Below are positions 23,904 to 32,024 of a stretch of 64,000 nucleotides of DNA, piece after piece. The translations under genes and the position numbers were made by a program. Positions within the stretch are counted from its first letter, which is position 1; the number at the start of each line of letters is the position of its first letter. The notes under the pieces were generated by a model. The model did not search any database. It had not been told where the DNA came from and saw nothing but the letters and a program-made list of their open reading frames with translations. Where the stretch lies: NCBI RefSeq assembly GCF_024171895.1, contig NZ_JAMTCQ010000008.1:310001-374000 (forward strand), in the 5' to 3' direction. Source of the DNA: Prauserella halophila. Its GTDB lineage: Bacteria > Actinomycetota > Actinomycetes > Mycobacteriales > Pseudonocardiaceae.

Positions 23904-24854
23904 GTGAGTGGCACCGCTTTCTCCGCGGCACTGCGCTCCGCTATCGCCACGAGCGGACTCGGACTGGACCGGATTCAAGCCCGCCTTCAGGATCTCGGTA
24001 TCACCGTCAGCGTCACGGCATTGAGCTACTGGCAATCCGGAAAACGACGACCGGAACGCCAGAGCTCGATTTCCGCGGTGCGCGCACTCGAAGAGATTCT
24101 CGACGTGCCGGCAGGAACTCTGCTCGGTCTTCTTCCCTCTCCGCGCCCGCGGGGCAGCGCCTCGCGGCGCAGGCTCGACGACCGGTCCCAGCGGCCGCTC
24201 AGCCTCGATGATGCACCGGCCGTGACACTCGTCGGCCTGCACGACCATTGCGTGGTCGCCACCGACGACAACCGCGCCGACACCGGCCGGGGCGATGCCG
24301 GCCGGGGCGATGCCGACCGTGCCGACGCAGGTCCGGACCCCGCCACCCACAGCACCGGGACGACCCACAGCATCGTGACGGCGAAGGCCGTCTTCCGCGC
24401 CCGCGCCGACGGCCAGGACCGCTGGCTGCTCGCCTACCGCCAGGACGGCGCGGACCACGACCTCGCCGCCCCGGAGCTCACGGCCCTGCGCAACTGCTCG
24501 GTGGGGCGCGTCGACGTGGACCCGGATACGAATCTGACCCTCGCGGAACTGGTGTTCAGCCACGCGATCGACACCGGGGAAACCCAGCTCGTCGAATACT
24601 CGCTGTCCTATCGGCACGACCCGTTCTCCACCACCAGGAAGGCGCATTTCCGGGAATTCCGGGAGTCCATTCCCGAGTATCTGCTCGAAGTCGATTTCGA
24701 CCCGGCACACCCGCCCGGACAGTGCTGGCGATACGCCTACCGCAGCCACGGCGGAACCGCCGATTCCCAGGACGTCGCACTCGATGAGCACGGCCGCGCG
24801 CACGCCGTCGCGGTCGACTTCGGTCCCGGAGTCTTCGGCATCGGGTGGCTGTAG
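23904..24854 (+). CDS. HTH (XRE-like) DNA-binding protein, actinobacterial
   Basis: A 316-residue protein. The N-terminal 75 residues look like a Cro/CI-type helix-turn-helix (FSAALRSAIATSGLGLDRIQ, then ALSYWQSGKRRPE and LEEILDVPAGTLLGLL). The remainder, about 200 residues, has no recognised domain but is mixed alpha/beta and likely senses a signal. The GTG at 23904 follows GGGAGG; sequence before it is promoter-like. It contains a short Asp/Gly/Arg-rich linker repeat (about 135-155). Candidate regulator of the divergent protease through the GTTAC cluster. Confidence 0.7.
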   Translation: MSGTAFSAALRSAIATSGLGLDRIQARLQDLGITVSVTALSYWQSGKRRPERQSSISAVRALEEILDVPAGTLLGLLPSPRPRGSASRRRLDDRSQRPLSLDDAPAVTLVGLHDHCVVATDDNRADTGRGDAGRGDADRADAGPDPATHSTGTTHSIVTAKAVFRARADGQDRWLLAYRQDGADHDLAAPELTALRNCSVGRVDVDPDTNLTLAELVFSHAIDTGETQLVEYSLSYRHDPFSTTRKAHFREFRESIPEYLLEVDFDPAHPPGQCWRYAYRSHGGTADSQDVALDEHGRAHAVAVDFGPGVFGIGWL

Positions 24855-25029
24855 CGACCGCCACCGGTGCGGCGCCGCGGCCGAGTGTGATCGTCACGCT
24901 CGGTGTCCGGCCCGTACGGCTGCCGGATACCGCCTGCCGCATCCGATTCGTCCGCCACCGCCGGGTTCCGCCGGGAACTTTCGTCGGTCCGCCGACACGG
25001 GGCGAACCCCGGCGACGACGCGTGCGCGC

Positions 25030-26652
25030 TCAGGTCAGCTTGTCGCGCAACAGTTTCCCGGTCGCATTCCGCGGCAGTGCGTCCACGAACTCCACGTCCC
25101 GCGGCACCTTGTAGCGGGCAAGGTTCTCCTTGACGAACGTGCGCACTGCGTCGGCCTCCAGCGCGGACCCGTCGGCCCGGGCCACAACGGCCTTGAGCCG
25201 CTGGCCGAACTCCTCGTCGGGCACGCCCACGACGCCGGCCTCGAGGATGTCGGGGTGTTCGACGAGCAAGTTCTCGACCTCGATCGGGTACACGTTCTCA
25301 CCTCCGGACACGATCATCTCGTCGTCGCGGCCGTCGATGAACAGCAGACCGTCCTCGTCGACGTGGCCGACGTCGCCACTGGCGAGCAGCCCGTCGATGG
25401 TTTCCTTGTTCCGGCCGTCGGTGTAGCCCTCGAACGCCAGTCCGCTGCCGACGAAGACACGTCCGGTGACGTGCGGTTCGGTGATGCGCGCGCCCCGGTC
25501 GTCGTAGAGCGCCACCCGGCAGCCGACGGGTGGCCTGCCGACGGTGCCCGGCGCCTTCGCCCAGTCCTCGGGCGTGGCCACGGCGGCGACGGCGACCTCG
25601 GTCGAGCCGTACAGGTTGTGGATCACGGGGCCGAAGAGCTCCGTGGCACGGTTGCCGATGTCCGGCGGCAGTGCCGAGCCGGCGAGGAAGACGATCCGCA
25701 GGCTGGAGGTGTCGTACTTGCCGATGACCTCCGGGCCCAGATCGGTGATCCGCTGCAACATGGTCGGCACCAGCACCAGCGCGGTGCAGCGGTACTGCTC
25801 GATCCCGCGCAGCGCCTCCTCCGGGTCGAACTTGCGGCGCACCACGACCGTGTTGCCCAGCGCGAGCGACAGGATGAACTGCGAGATACCGGTGCCGTGG
25901 AACAACGGGGCGCCCATGTAGGTCGCCTCGCCGACGCGCAGCGGAATGCGGTCGAGGAACTGCGCCGAATCGAGCCCGGAGATCTTCGGCCGCGGTGCCC
26001 CCTTCGGCGTGCCTGTCGTACCGCTGGTGAGCAGTACCAGCCCGCCCGGCTTCGGCGGTGCCGCGGGAGCCGTGTCGTCGGTGCCGTCGATCAGGTCGTC
26101 GAGTGTGGTCACGCCGGCTCCGGCCGGGTCGTCGGCCCAGCCGAGGTAGCGGTCCACGTCCTCGATGCCGCCGAGCAGGTCGGTGAACTCCTCGTCGTAG
26201 ACGAGCACCCGCACCTTCTCCCGCTCGGCGACGTCGGTCAGTTGCGGGCGCGCGAAACCGGTGTTCATCAGCAGCAGCGCGGCGCCGAGCTTGTTGGCCG
26301 CCAGCATGGTCAGCACGAGACCCCGGTGGTCGCGGCAGAGCGCGGCGATGCTCTCCCCCGGCCCCACGCCGCGGTCCGCCCACGCGCGGGCGAGGGCGTT
26401 CGACTTCCGCTCGAGCTCGTCGAAGGTCAGCGGACCGTGTTCGTCGACAAGGCCGATGCTGCTCGGATTGCGGCGGGCGGCGATGCGGACCGCACCGGCG
26501 ATCGGGCCGTACGTGCTCGTCAGGATCAGCGAGCGCACGCCCTCGTCCAGCCGGGGAAACGGCAGCAGTCCCGCCTTCCACATGACTCCGACACTGCGCA
26601 CCTTCTCGGCCACGCGCGTGGCCAGCTCCGTTACCGCCGGCGGCGTCTTCAT
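25030..26652 (-). CDS. Long-chain acyl-CoA synthetase (FadD-type AMP-binding enzyme)
   Basis: ATP-dependent fatty acid:CoA ligase of the ANL superfamily, 540 residues. The P-loop LTSGTTGTPKGA, the linker motif YGSTE, SGDVGHVDEDG and the C-terminal IVSGGENVYPIEVE and ATGKLLRD (A10 Lys) motifs are intact. The ATG at 26652 follows GAGGAGG. The first 40 residues form a hydrophobic/amphipathic helix. It stands alone, with a perfect inverted repeat just upstream. Chain-length preference is not readable. Confidence 0.92.
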   Translation of the reverse strand: MKTPPAVTELATRVAEKVRSVGVMWKAGLLPFPRLDEGVRSLILTSTYGPIAGAVRIAARRNPSSIGLVDEHGPLTFDELERKSNALARAWADRGVGPGESIAALCRDHRGLVLTMLAANKLGAALLLMNTGFARPQLTDVAEREKVRVLVYDEEFTDLLGGIEDVDRYLGWADDPAGAGVTTLDDLIDGTDDTAPAAPPKPGGLVLLTSGTTGTPKGAPRPKISGLDSAQFLDRIPLRVGEATYMGAPLFHGTGISQFILSLALGNTVVVRRKFDPEEALRGIEQYRCTALVLVPTMLQRITDLGPEVIGKYDTSSLRIVFLAGSALPPDIGNRATELFGPVIHNLYGSTEVAVAAVATPEDWAKAPGTVGRPPVGCRVALYDDRGARITEPHVTGRVFVGSGLAFEGYTDGRNKETIDGLLASGDVGHVDEDGLLFIDGRDDEMIVSGGENVYPIEVENLLVEHPDILEAGVVGVPDEEFGQRLKAVVARADGSALEADAVRTFVKENLARYKVPRDVEFVDALPRNATGKLLRDKLT

Positions 26653-26683
26653 CCGGGCACCTCCTCGGGCTCGTACGGCATAA

Positions 26684-26699
26684 CCTACCGGGTAGTAGG
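26684..26699. promoter_or_regulatory. Palindrome upstream of the acyl-CoA synthetase gene
   Basis: CCTAC-CGGGTA-GTAGG, perfect 5-bp arms, lies 32-47 bp before the acyl-CoA synthetase ATG. TetR-type fatty-acid regulators in actinomycetes use operators of this general size; the specific regulator is unknown. Confidence 0.4.
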
Positions 26700-26832
26700 G
26701 CAATCGGATCAACCCTCGCCACGGTGAACGCTCCGGGGGAGTAACGGACGTCTCACCGCCACGGCGGGAACCGGCCGCCGTCGGCGCCGACCGTGGGAGC
26801 GGACTGTCGGTGGCGGGGAGCAGAATCGGCCC

Positions 26833-28584
26833 GTGCATGTGATCGTCGCCCGGGATTCGGCAGGCCGCTTCTCGCTGCGCCTCCCGGACGGCGACCGCGC
26901 CGCCGACGGCGGGATCACCGCGGACGGCCCGGGCAGCGCGGCGGACCCGGGCACCGGGGCCGACGGGGCGAGCACGGACGCCCCGGCCATCGTGCCCGCG
27001 ACGCTGTCGGCCGAGGACCTGGCCGCCCTGGCGACACGGCTGGAATCGCGGCAGCCGCGGTGGGTGCTGCCGTCGGTGGAACGCGACTACCCGGCGCTCG
27101 TCGCCTGCGGGGTCCGGCTGCGGCGCTGCCACGACCTGTCCCTCGTCGAAGGTCTGCTGCTGGCATTCGACGGCGAGCACACGCGGTCACGTTCGCTCGC
27201 GGCCGCGTACGCGCGGGTACGCGGGCTCGCACCTCCGGCGGAGACGGAGCACGTGGCCGCTCCCGACGAACAGCCTGCGCTGTTCGACCCGCAGAGTTCG
27301 GGTCTGCCGGCCGACGTCGATCCGGCCGAGGCCGCCGAGGTGGTGCTGGCCGACCAGCAGGCCCGGCTGGGCAGGCTCGACACCTCCGGCCGGCTCCGGA
27401 TGCTGGCGGCGGCCGAGTCGGCGAGCGCGCTCGCCGCGGTCGAGATGTCGGCCGACGGGCTGCCTTGGCGCAGCGATCACCACGAGGCGTTGCTGACCGA
27501 GCTGCTCGGGCCCCGGGTCCCCGCCGGTTCCCGGCCCGCCGCGCTCGCCGCGCTGGCGCAGCGGATCGACGAGGCGTTCGGCAGGCCGGTGAATCCCGAC
27601 CATCCGGAGAGCATCGTGCGTGCGTTCGGCAGGGCCGGGATCGCCGTGCCGTCGGCGCGGGCCCACGTGCTGCGGCGGCTGGACCACCCCGCGGTCGCCC
27701 CGCTGCTCGAGTACAAGGAGTTGGCCCGCCTGCATGCCGCGCACGGGTGGGCGTGGCTGGACCAGTGGGTGCGGGGCGATCGCTTCCGCCCGGTGTACGT
27801 CGTCGGCGGGGTCGTCTCGGGCCGCTGGGCGACCCGCGGCGGCGCGGCCTTGCAGATCCCGCGGGTGCTGCGCGGATGTGTGCGGGCCGACGCGGGGTGG
27901 AAGCTGGTCGTGGCCGATGCCGCACAGCTGGAGCCGCGGATCCTGGCGGCGCTGTCGGGCGACCGGCGGCTGGCAGAGGTCTGTCGATCACCGGACCTGT
28001 ACACGAGTCTGGCCGGCGAGCTGCATCCCGGCGCGGCGACCGAACACCGGCCGAACGCGAAGATCGCCATGCTCTCGGCGATGTACGGCGGGACCGCAGG
28101 CGAGGCCGCGGCCACCCTCGCGCTGTTGCAACGGCGCTTCCCCGCCGCGGTGTCGTACGTCGAACACGCCGCGGCGACCGGCGAGCGTGGCGAGCCGGTC
28201 CGGTCCCGGCTGGGCCGGACGTCGCCGCCGCCGTCCGAGGCATGGCGCGATCTCACCGGCGGCGACGGCGCCGAGGACGCGGCGCGGCGGGCCTCCCGCG
28301 ACTGGGGCCGGTTCACCCGCAACTTCGCCGTGCAGGCCAGTGCGGCCGACTGGACGGCGGTCCTGCTCGCCACGCTCCGCAGACGGCTGCCCGAACCGGC
28401 CCACCTCGTGTTCTTCGTGCACGACGAGGTGCTGGTGCACGCACCCGCCGAGCTCGCCGACGCGGTGCTCACGTGCCTCGCCGAGTCGGTCGCCGAGACG
28501 ACGCGCCTGGTGTTCGGCCCTGCCTGCCCGGTGGAGTTCCCCATGCCGGCCACCGTCGTCGACTCCTACGCCGACGCCACATGA
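26833..28584 (+). CDS. Family A DNA polymerase-like protein (bifunctional 3'-5' exonuclease/DNA polymerase group)
   Basis: A 583-residue PolA homologue without the 5'-nuclease domain and much shorter than Pol I (about 900). Motif A appears as DAAQLEPRILAALSG, motif B as NAKIAMLSAMYGG and motif C as FFVHDEVLVH, with both catalytic Asp residues present. The N-terminal 3'-5' exonuclease-like half is degenerate and Ala/Pro-rich (residues 20-60 low complexity). The GTG at 26833 is the start. Actinobacteria often encode this second PolA; its role in repair or lesion bypass is not established here. Convergent with the conflict-island genes. Confidence 0.85.
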   Translation: MHVIVARDSAGRFSLRLPDGDRAADGGITADGPGSAADPGTGADGASTDAPAIVPATLSAEDLAALATRLESRQPRWVLPSVERDYPALVACGVRLRRCHDLSLVEGLLLAFDGEHTRSRSLAAAYARVRGLAPPAETEHVAAPDEQPALFDPQSSGLPADVDPAEAAEVVLADQQARLGRLDTSGRLRMLAAAESASALAAVEMSADGLPWRSDHHEALLTELLGPRVPAGSRPAALAALAQRIDEAFGRPVNPDHPESIVRAFGRAGIAVPSARAHVLRRLDHPAVAPLLEYKELARLHAAHGWAWLDQWVRGDRFRPVYVVGGVVSGRWATRGGAALQIPRVLRGCVRADAGWKLVVADAAQLEPRILAALSGDRRLAEVCRSPDLYTSLAGELHPGAATEHRPNAKIAMLSAMYGGTAGEAAATLALLQRRFPAAVSYVEHAAATGERGEPVRSRLGRTSPPPSEAWRDLTGGDGAEDAARRASRDWGRFTRNFAVQASAADWTAVLLATLRRRLPEPAHLVFFVHDEVLVHAPAELADAVLTCLAESVAETTRLVFGPACPVEFPMPATVVDSYADAT

Positions 28585-28630
28585 GCACGTCCCCGCACAC
28601 GCCGGCGTCGTGGCGACGCTGCCCTGATAC

Positions 28631-28665
28631 GGGCACCGGTGACCTGCCGCCGGCCACCGGTGCCC
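28631..28665. terminator. Hairpin between the polymerase-like gene and the conflict island
   Basis: 11-bp perfect arms (GGGCACCGGTG at 28631-28641 and its complement at 28655-28665) surround a 13-base loop between two convergent genes. Confidence 0.6.
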
Positions 28666-28680
28666 TGGTCATCTCGCCAT

Positions 28681-28708
28681 CGTCATCCCGCGGTCGTCAT
28701 CCCGCGGT
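28681..28708. repeat. 14-bp tandem duplication spanning a stop codon
   Basis: CGTCATCCCGCGGT occurs twice in tandem (28681-28694, 28695-28708). The second copy contains the stop codon (28697-28699) of the membrane-protein gene; the first duplicates it just outside the frame. Confidence 0.85.
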
Positions 28709-29989
28709 GGACCGGACCGCCCCGTCGTCGTCCGGCTCGGCCGGGGTGTCCGCTTCGGACTCCGGGATGTCCGCTTCGGACTCCGGGTTGTCCGCTTCGG
28801 ACTCCGGGTTGTCCGCTTCGGACCACGACTCATCCGATGGCGGGCGGTCGAACCGATCGGAGATGCGCACCGCCGCATCCTCGAGCCCGTGCTGCCGGAG
28901 CAGGCGCGCGAAGCTCATCGTGAACACCGGCCGGTGCGCCGAATCCGGCAGATGTTCGACGACGCCGACCGCATGATCGACGGCATCCGGTTCGGGCCGC
29001 GGCATCGGCATGCTCGGCACCGTCGCCGTGTCGAACGGAAGCGAGACCTGCGCATCGTCCAGCGTCAGCTGCCCCCGGGCCGATGCCGCCTCACCGGCCT
29101 CGTCGCCGCCCGTGGCCGAACTCACGAGCTGGCGAAGCGTGCCGATGCGACCGACGGCATCCTCGACGCGCTTCTTCTCGGTCGTTTCGTGGCGGGCCAG
29201 CCACCAGACGACGGCGTTGCTCACGCTGGTGAGTACGTCCTCGCCGAGGTACGTCCGCACCTTCCGTTCGAACCCGCACTCGCGATCGAACAGCTCCTCT
29301 TCCTTGCGCACCTCGTCCAGCTTGTCGAGTCGTTCCTGGTCGCGTTCCGACAGCGTGAGCGACATCGATTCCGCCCATACGGTGAACTGTCCGGTCTCAT
29401 CGCTGCGGGGAGTGCCGAGGTCGACCTCCAACCGGTACCGGGCGCGGTCGGCGTCACGTGGTGCGAAAGCGGTGCTGAGCCAGGCGGCGCGGTCGGCGAT
29501 CGCGTTCACGGCGAGCGCGGCCGGATTCGGGTGGCCACTGCCACTACCACTGCCACTGCCACTGCCACTGCCGTAGCCATTGCCGTTGCCGTGGCTCACT
29601 GCGCCCCGGGACGGTAGCCAGCGCACCGCGCAGGAGAACACGAACCGGTAGTCCTCGCGAGCGGTCCCCAACTGCATCTCCGGTACCGCACGTTCCCCCG
29701 GCGCCGGTGCCGGAGCCGCGGTTTCCGGCGGCGACGAGGGTGCCGGTGCGGGGGCCGGCACCTCGGGAGCCGACCGCACGGTCCGCCGCATCCGCAGGAA
29801 GGGCCAGAACTGCCACACCCCGATGAGGATCCACGTGCCCAGAGTCAGTACGAGCCACACCCACATCGGCCACCCGAGCCACAAGCCGAGCCCGGTCGAC
29901 ACCACAGGAGGTCCCACCAGCGCAACGATGATCACGTCGATGCTCCGTTCCTGTCTCTTCCGCATTCCTGTCTCATCCGTTCGTCCCAT
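28697..29989 (-). CDS. Two-TM membrane protein with repetitive linker and tail (third gene of the cyclase/NTPase operon)
   Basis: I recognise no family for this 430-residue protein. Two adjacent hydrophobic helices lie at about residues 20-40 and 44-65, then a Pro/Ala-rich linker (about 75-100). A soluble domain starts with YRFVFSCAVRWLP and contains a Gly/Ser/Asn repeat (about 130-155), a charged helical stretch (LSERDQERLDKLDEVRKEEE) and a C-terminal acidic tail of SEADNPE repeats from 21-bp DNA units. The gene overlaps the 3' end of the NTPase gene by about 17 bp (ATG 29989; a TTG at 29992 or ATG at 29965 are alternatives). The tight overlap argues for a shared function at the membrane. 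Confidence 0.75.
   Translation of the reverse strand: MGRTDETGMRKRQERSIDVIIVALVGPPVVSTGLGLWLGWPMWVWLVLTLGTWILIGVWQFWPFLRMRRTVRSAPEVPAPAPAPSSPPETAAPAPAPGERAVPEMQLGTAREDYRFVFSCAVRWLPSRGAVSHGNGNGYGSGSGSGSGSGSGHPNPAALAVNAIADRAAWLSTAFAPRDADRARYRLEVDLGTPRSDETGQFTVWAESMSLTLSERDQERLDKLDEVRKEEELFDRECGFERKVRTYLGEDVLTSVSNAVVWWLARHETTEKKRVEDAVGRIGTLRQLVSSATGGDEAGEAASARGQLTLDDAQVSLPFDTATVPSMPMPRPEPDAVDHAVGVVEHLPDSAHRPVFTMSFARLLRQHGLEDAAVRISDRFDRPPSDESWSEADNPESEADNPESEADIPESEADTPAEPDDDGAVRSTAG
28747..28829. repeat. 21-bp tandem repeat encoding SEADNPE units
   Basis: Three full units and one partial unit start at 28747, 28768, 28789 and 28810, each beginning TGTCCGCTTCGGAC. They are in frame and encode the acidic heptad-like tail of the two-TM protein, so copy number can change without a frameshift. 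Confidence 0.85.
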
Positions 29990-32018
29990 CAAGTTCCATC
30001 AGTCCCTGCGACCGGGCGATACCGGCGTTCACTCGTTCGAGCACGTCGTGGCGCCGCACGCGGTTCGCCGGGTCTCCGTCGGCGGCCCAGTCGCGTGCGA
30101 CGACATAGAGTCGGGCCAGAATGTCCACATCGGATCCCGTGGCGTCGAGCAGCAGGCTCAGGGCGGCGTCGTCGTGCGGCGAGTCCACCGCCTCGTCGAG
30201 CCATTCACGCAGGCGATCCCGCCACCACGACGAGTCGTGCGGCAGTACCGCTGCCCAGCATGTCCGCAACTGTTCCCGTGCCTGGGCGTCCACGATCGGT
30301 GCGTGAGACCACACCGCACGCAGCACGCGTTCGCCGGTCGAGGCGGCGAGGAACAGCGCCACATCCGACGACCGTTCCTGGTCCATCCACTCGGCCATCC
30401 GCCACAGGAACCGGCGATAGACCCGGTAGTCACCGGTGAGCTCGACCACCGCGCTCCGCGCCTGCGCCGCGACGGCATCGACGCGGTGCCAGGCCAACCT
30501 GCGGAGCCGCACCAACGCCTGATCGGGATGGGTGTCGGCCATGACTCCGGCGCACACGTCCACCAGTACCCGGGCCAGGTCGGCACTCGGTTGTTCGTCT
30601 CGCACCCACTCGTAGATCTGCCTGCGCACCTGTTGCGCCACCTGCCCGGCGTCCTCGTCCCAGCGCAAGGCGAGGTCGAGAGCGGTGTCAGCCCACCGCA
30701 GCGGCGGGTTCTTGCGTTCCGGGCGGTTGCCAGGACCGGCCCACCGGCGGATCACACCGCACAGTTCCGGAACCCGGCCGTGCCGACACGCCTGCCGGAC
30801 GTACCGGTCGACTACTCTCACGCGGTCCTCATCGGACAGTTCGTCCAGCTCGACGCAGGTCGCCACCCAGGTCGCCAACGACCCTCGCATCTCCGGATAG
30901 TTCATCCAGAAGTGATCGGTGACGGCCTGCTGATAGCGCACCTTGCCGAAACGGACCGTATGCGAGGCATCGACAACGACGTCGATGTCGCCGAGCGCGG
31001 CCTCGATCCCCTGCTGTTCGAGCAGGTGGATCTCCTCCCTCGAGAAGCGGAGTACCTCCAGGAGCCGACGCTGCGCCCGATGGATCGCATCGGTGTGCCC
31101 GCCTTCGAGGACCGCGGCGGTCAGCAACAGCGCCCGTTGTTCCGGGCCGGCTGCCCCGATCGCTTCAGCGACCTCCTCGCGATAGTCCTCAGCGCTCTTT
31201 CTGGCCTCGGCCAGCCAGTCGGCGAAGTCCGCATTCGGGCGGGCGGTCCTCGCCTCGACGGTGCGGCGGGCCAGCTCGGCAATGTCCCGCATAGGCGCTG
31301 CCGCGACGCGGGTGGCCACCTCGTGCATCGCCTGGCAGTCGACGAGGTCGACGTCGAACTCCTGGCGCACATACTGGGCGAACACCGCTTCCCCACGCGG
31401 CCGTTCGATGACCACCGTCGACCCCGTGACGGCGAGCTCGAGCAGACGAGGATCCTGTTGCCGCCTCGGAGGCAGGAGCACGACCAACGCCGCCTGCATG
31501 TCCTCGACGGCCCCGGCGAACGTCGCCAGCCGTTCCTCCACCGTGTGCAGGCGTCCCGGGTCACGCTCCTCGGTCAGATCGAGGAGCAATCGGTCGTTGC
31601 GCTGGATCGAATCCGGATGGAGTGGGTCGTCGCCCTCGTCCTTGTCCAGGGACAACCTGCGGCACGAGGCATCACTGTCGGGGGACCACGTCCACAACAG
31701 CATCAGCGCCGCACTCTTCCGCCCACTTCCCGACTCTCCGCAGAGGAACAGGGTGCCGTGCTTCTCGAGTTTCCGGCCCGCGGCGTCGAACCCGACGGGC
31801 GGAACGAAACGATCCTGCAAGTACTCCCGATAGCCGCGCGAATCCACCTGCCAGGCGACCGTGGTGACCGGATCCGACTCGGGCGGGTGATAGAAGTGGT
31901 TGTTCACCGTGTTGTTCGTACCGGCGACCGCCGACCCCAACGACCCGGCGAGATGACTGACACCGGTGTACTCGCGGCCGACGACGGGCCCGTCCTCTCC
32001 GTCCGAAGGATCAGCCAC
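29973..32018 (-). CDS. P-loop NTPase, STAND/NLR-like, with N-terminal amyloid-type motif
   Basis: A 681-residue protein. Residues 17-39 carry a Gly/Asn/Val-rich motif (GSLGSAVAGTNNTVN inside) matching the C-terminus of the upstream cyclase-like protein. A P-loop GESGSGRKS lies at 94-102 and a Walker B candidate DRLLLDLT at about 142-149. The C-terminal half (about 390-680) is alpha-helical and Trp/Arg-rich, resembling superstructure-forming sensor repeats without a clear signature. The GTG start at 32018 lies seven bases after the cyclase stop, so the two are co-translated. I infer a STAND-type signal-transducing ATPase that senses a trigger and activates its neighbour; the trigger is unknown. 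Confidence 0.75.
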   Translation of the reverse strand: MADPSDGEDGPVVGREYTGVSHLAGSLGSAVAGTNNTVNNHFYHPPESDPVTTVAWQVDSRGYREYLQDRFVPPVGFDAAGRKLEKHGTLFLCGESGSGRKSAALMLLWTWSPDSDASCRRLSLDKDEGDDPLHPDSIQRNDRLLLDLTEERDPGRLHTVEERLATFAGAVEDMQAALVVLLPPRRQQDPRLLELAVTGSTVVIERPRGEAVFAQYVRQEFDVDLVDCQAMHEVATRVAAAPMRDIAELARRTVEARTARPNADFADWLAEARKSAEDYREEVAEAIGAAGPEQRALLLTAAVLEGGHTDAIHRAQRRLLEVLRFSREEIHLLEQQGIEAALGDIDVVVDASHTVRFGKVRYQQAVTDHFWMNYPEMRGSLATWVATCVELDELSDEDRVRVVDRYVRQACRHGRVPELCGVIRRWAGPGNRPERKNPPLRWADTALDLALRWDEDAGQVAQQVRRQIYEWVRDEQPSADLARVLVDVCAGVMADTHPDQALVRLRRLAWHRVDAVAAQARSAVVELTGDYRVYRRFLWRMAEWMDQERSSDVALFLAASTGERVLRAVWSHAPIVDAQAREQLRTCWAAVLPHDSSWWRDRLREWLDEAVDSPHDDAALSLLLDATGSDVDILARLYVVARDWAADGDPANRVRRHDVLERVNAGIARSQGLMELDGTNG
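31902..31970 (-). other. Amyloid-like signalling motif, receptor copy
   Basis: Codons for residues 17-39 of the NTPase. The pattern Y-x-G-V-x4-G-S-x-G-x2-V-x-G-x2-N-T-V-N is shared with residues 247-269 of the cyclase-like protein (12 of 23 identical). It is followed by an Asn/His-rich stretch and then the NTPase domain. Confidence 0.6.
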
Positions 32019-32024
32019 AGGGCC

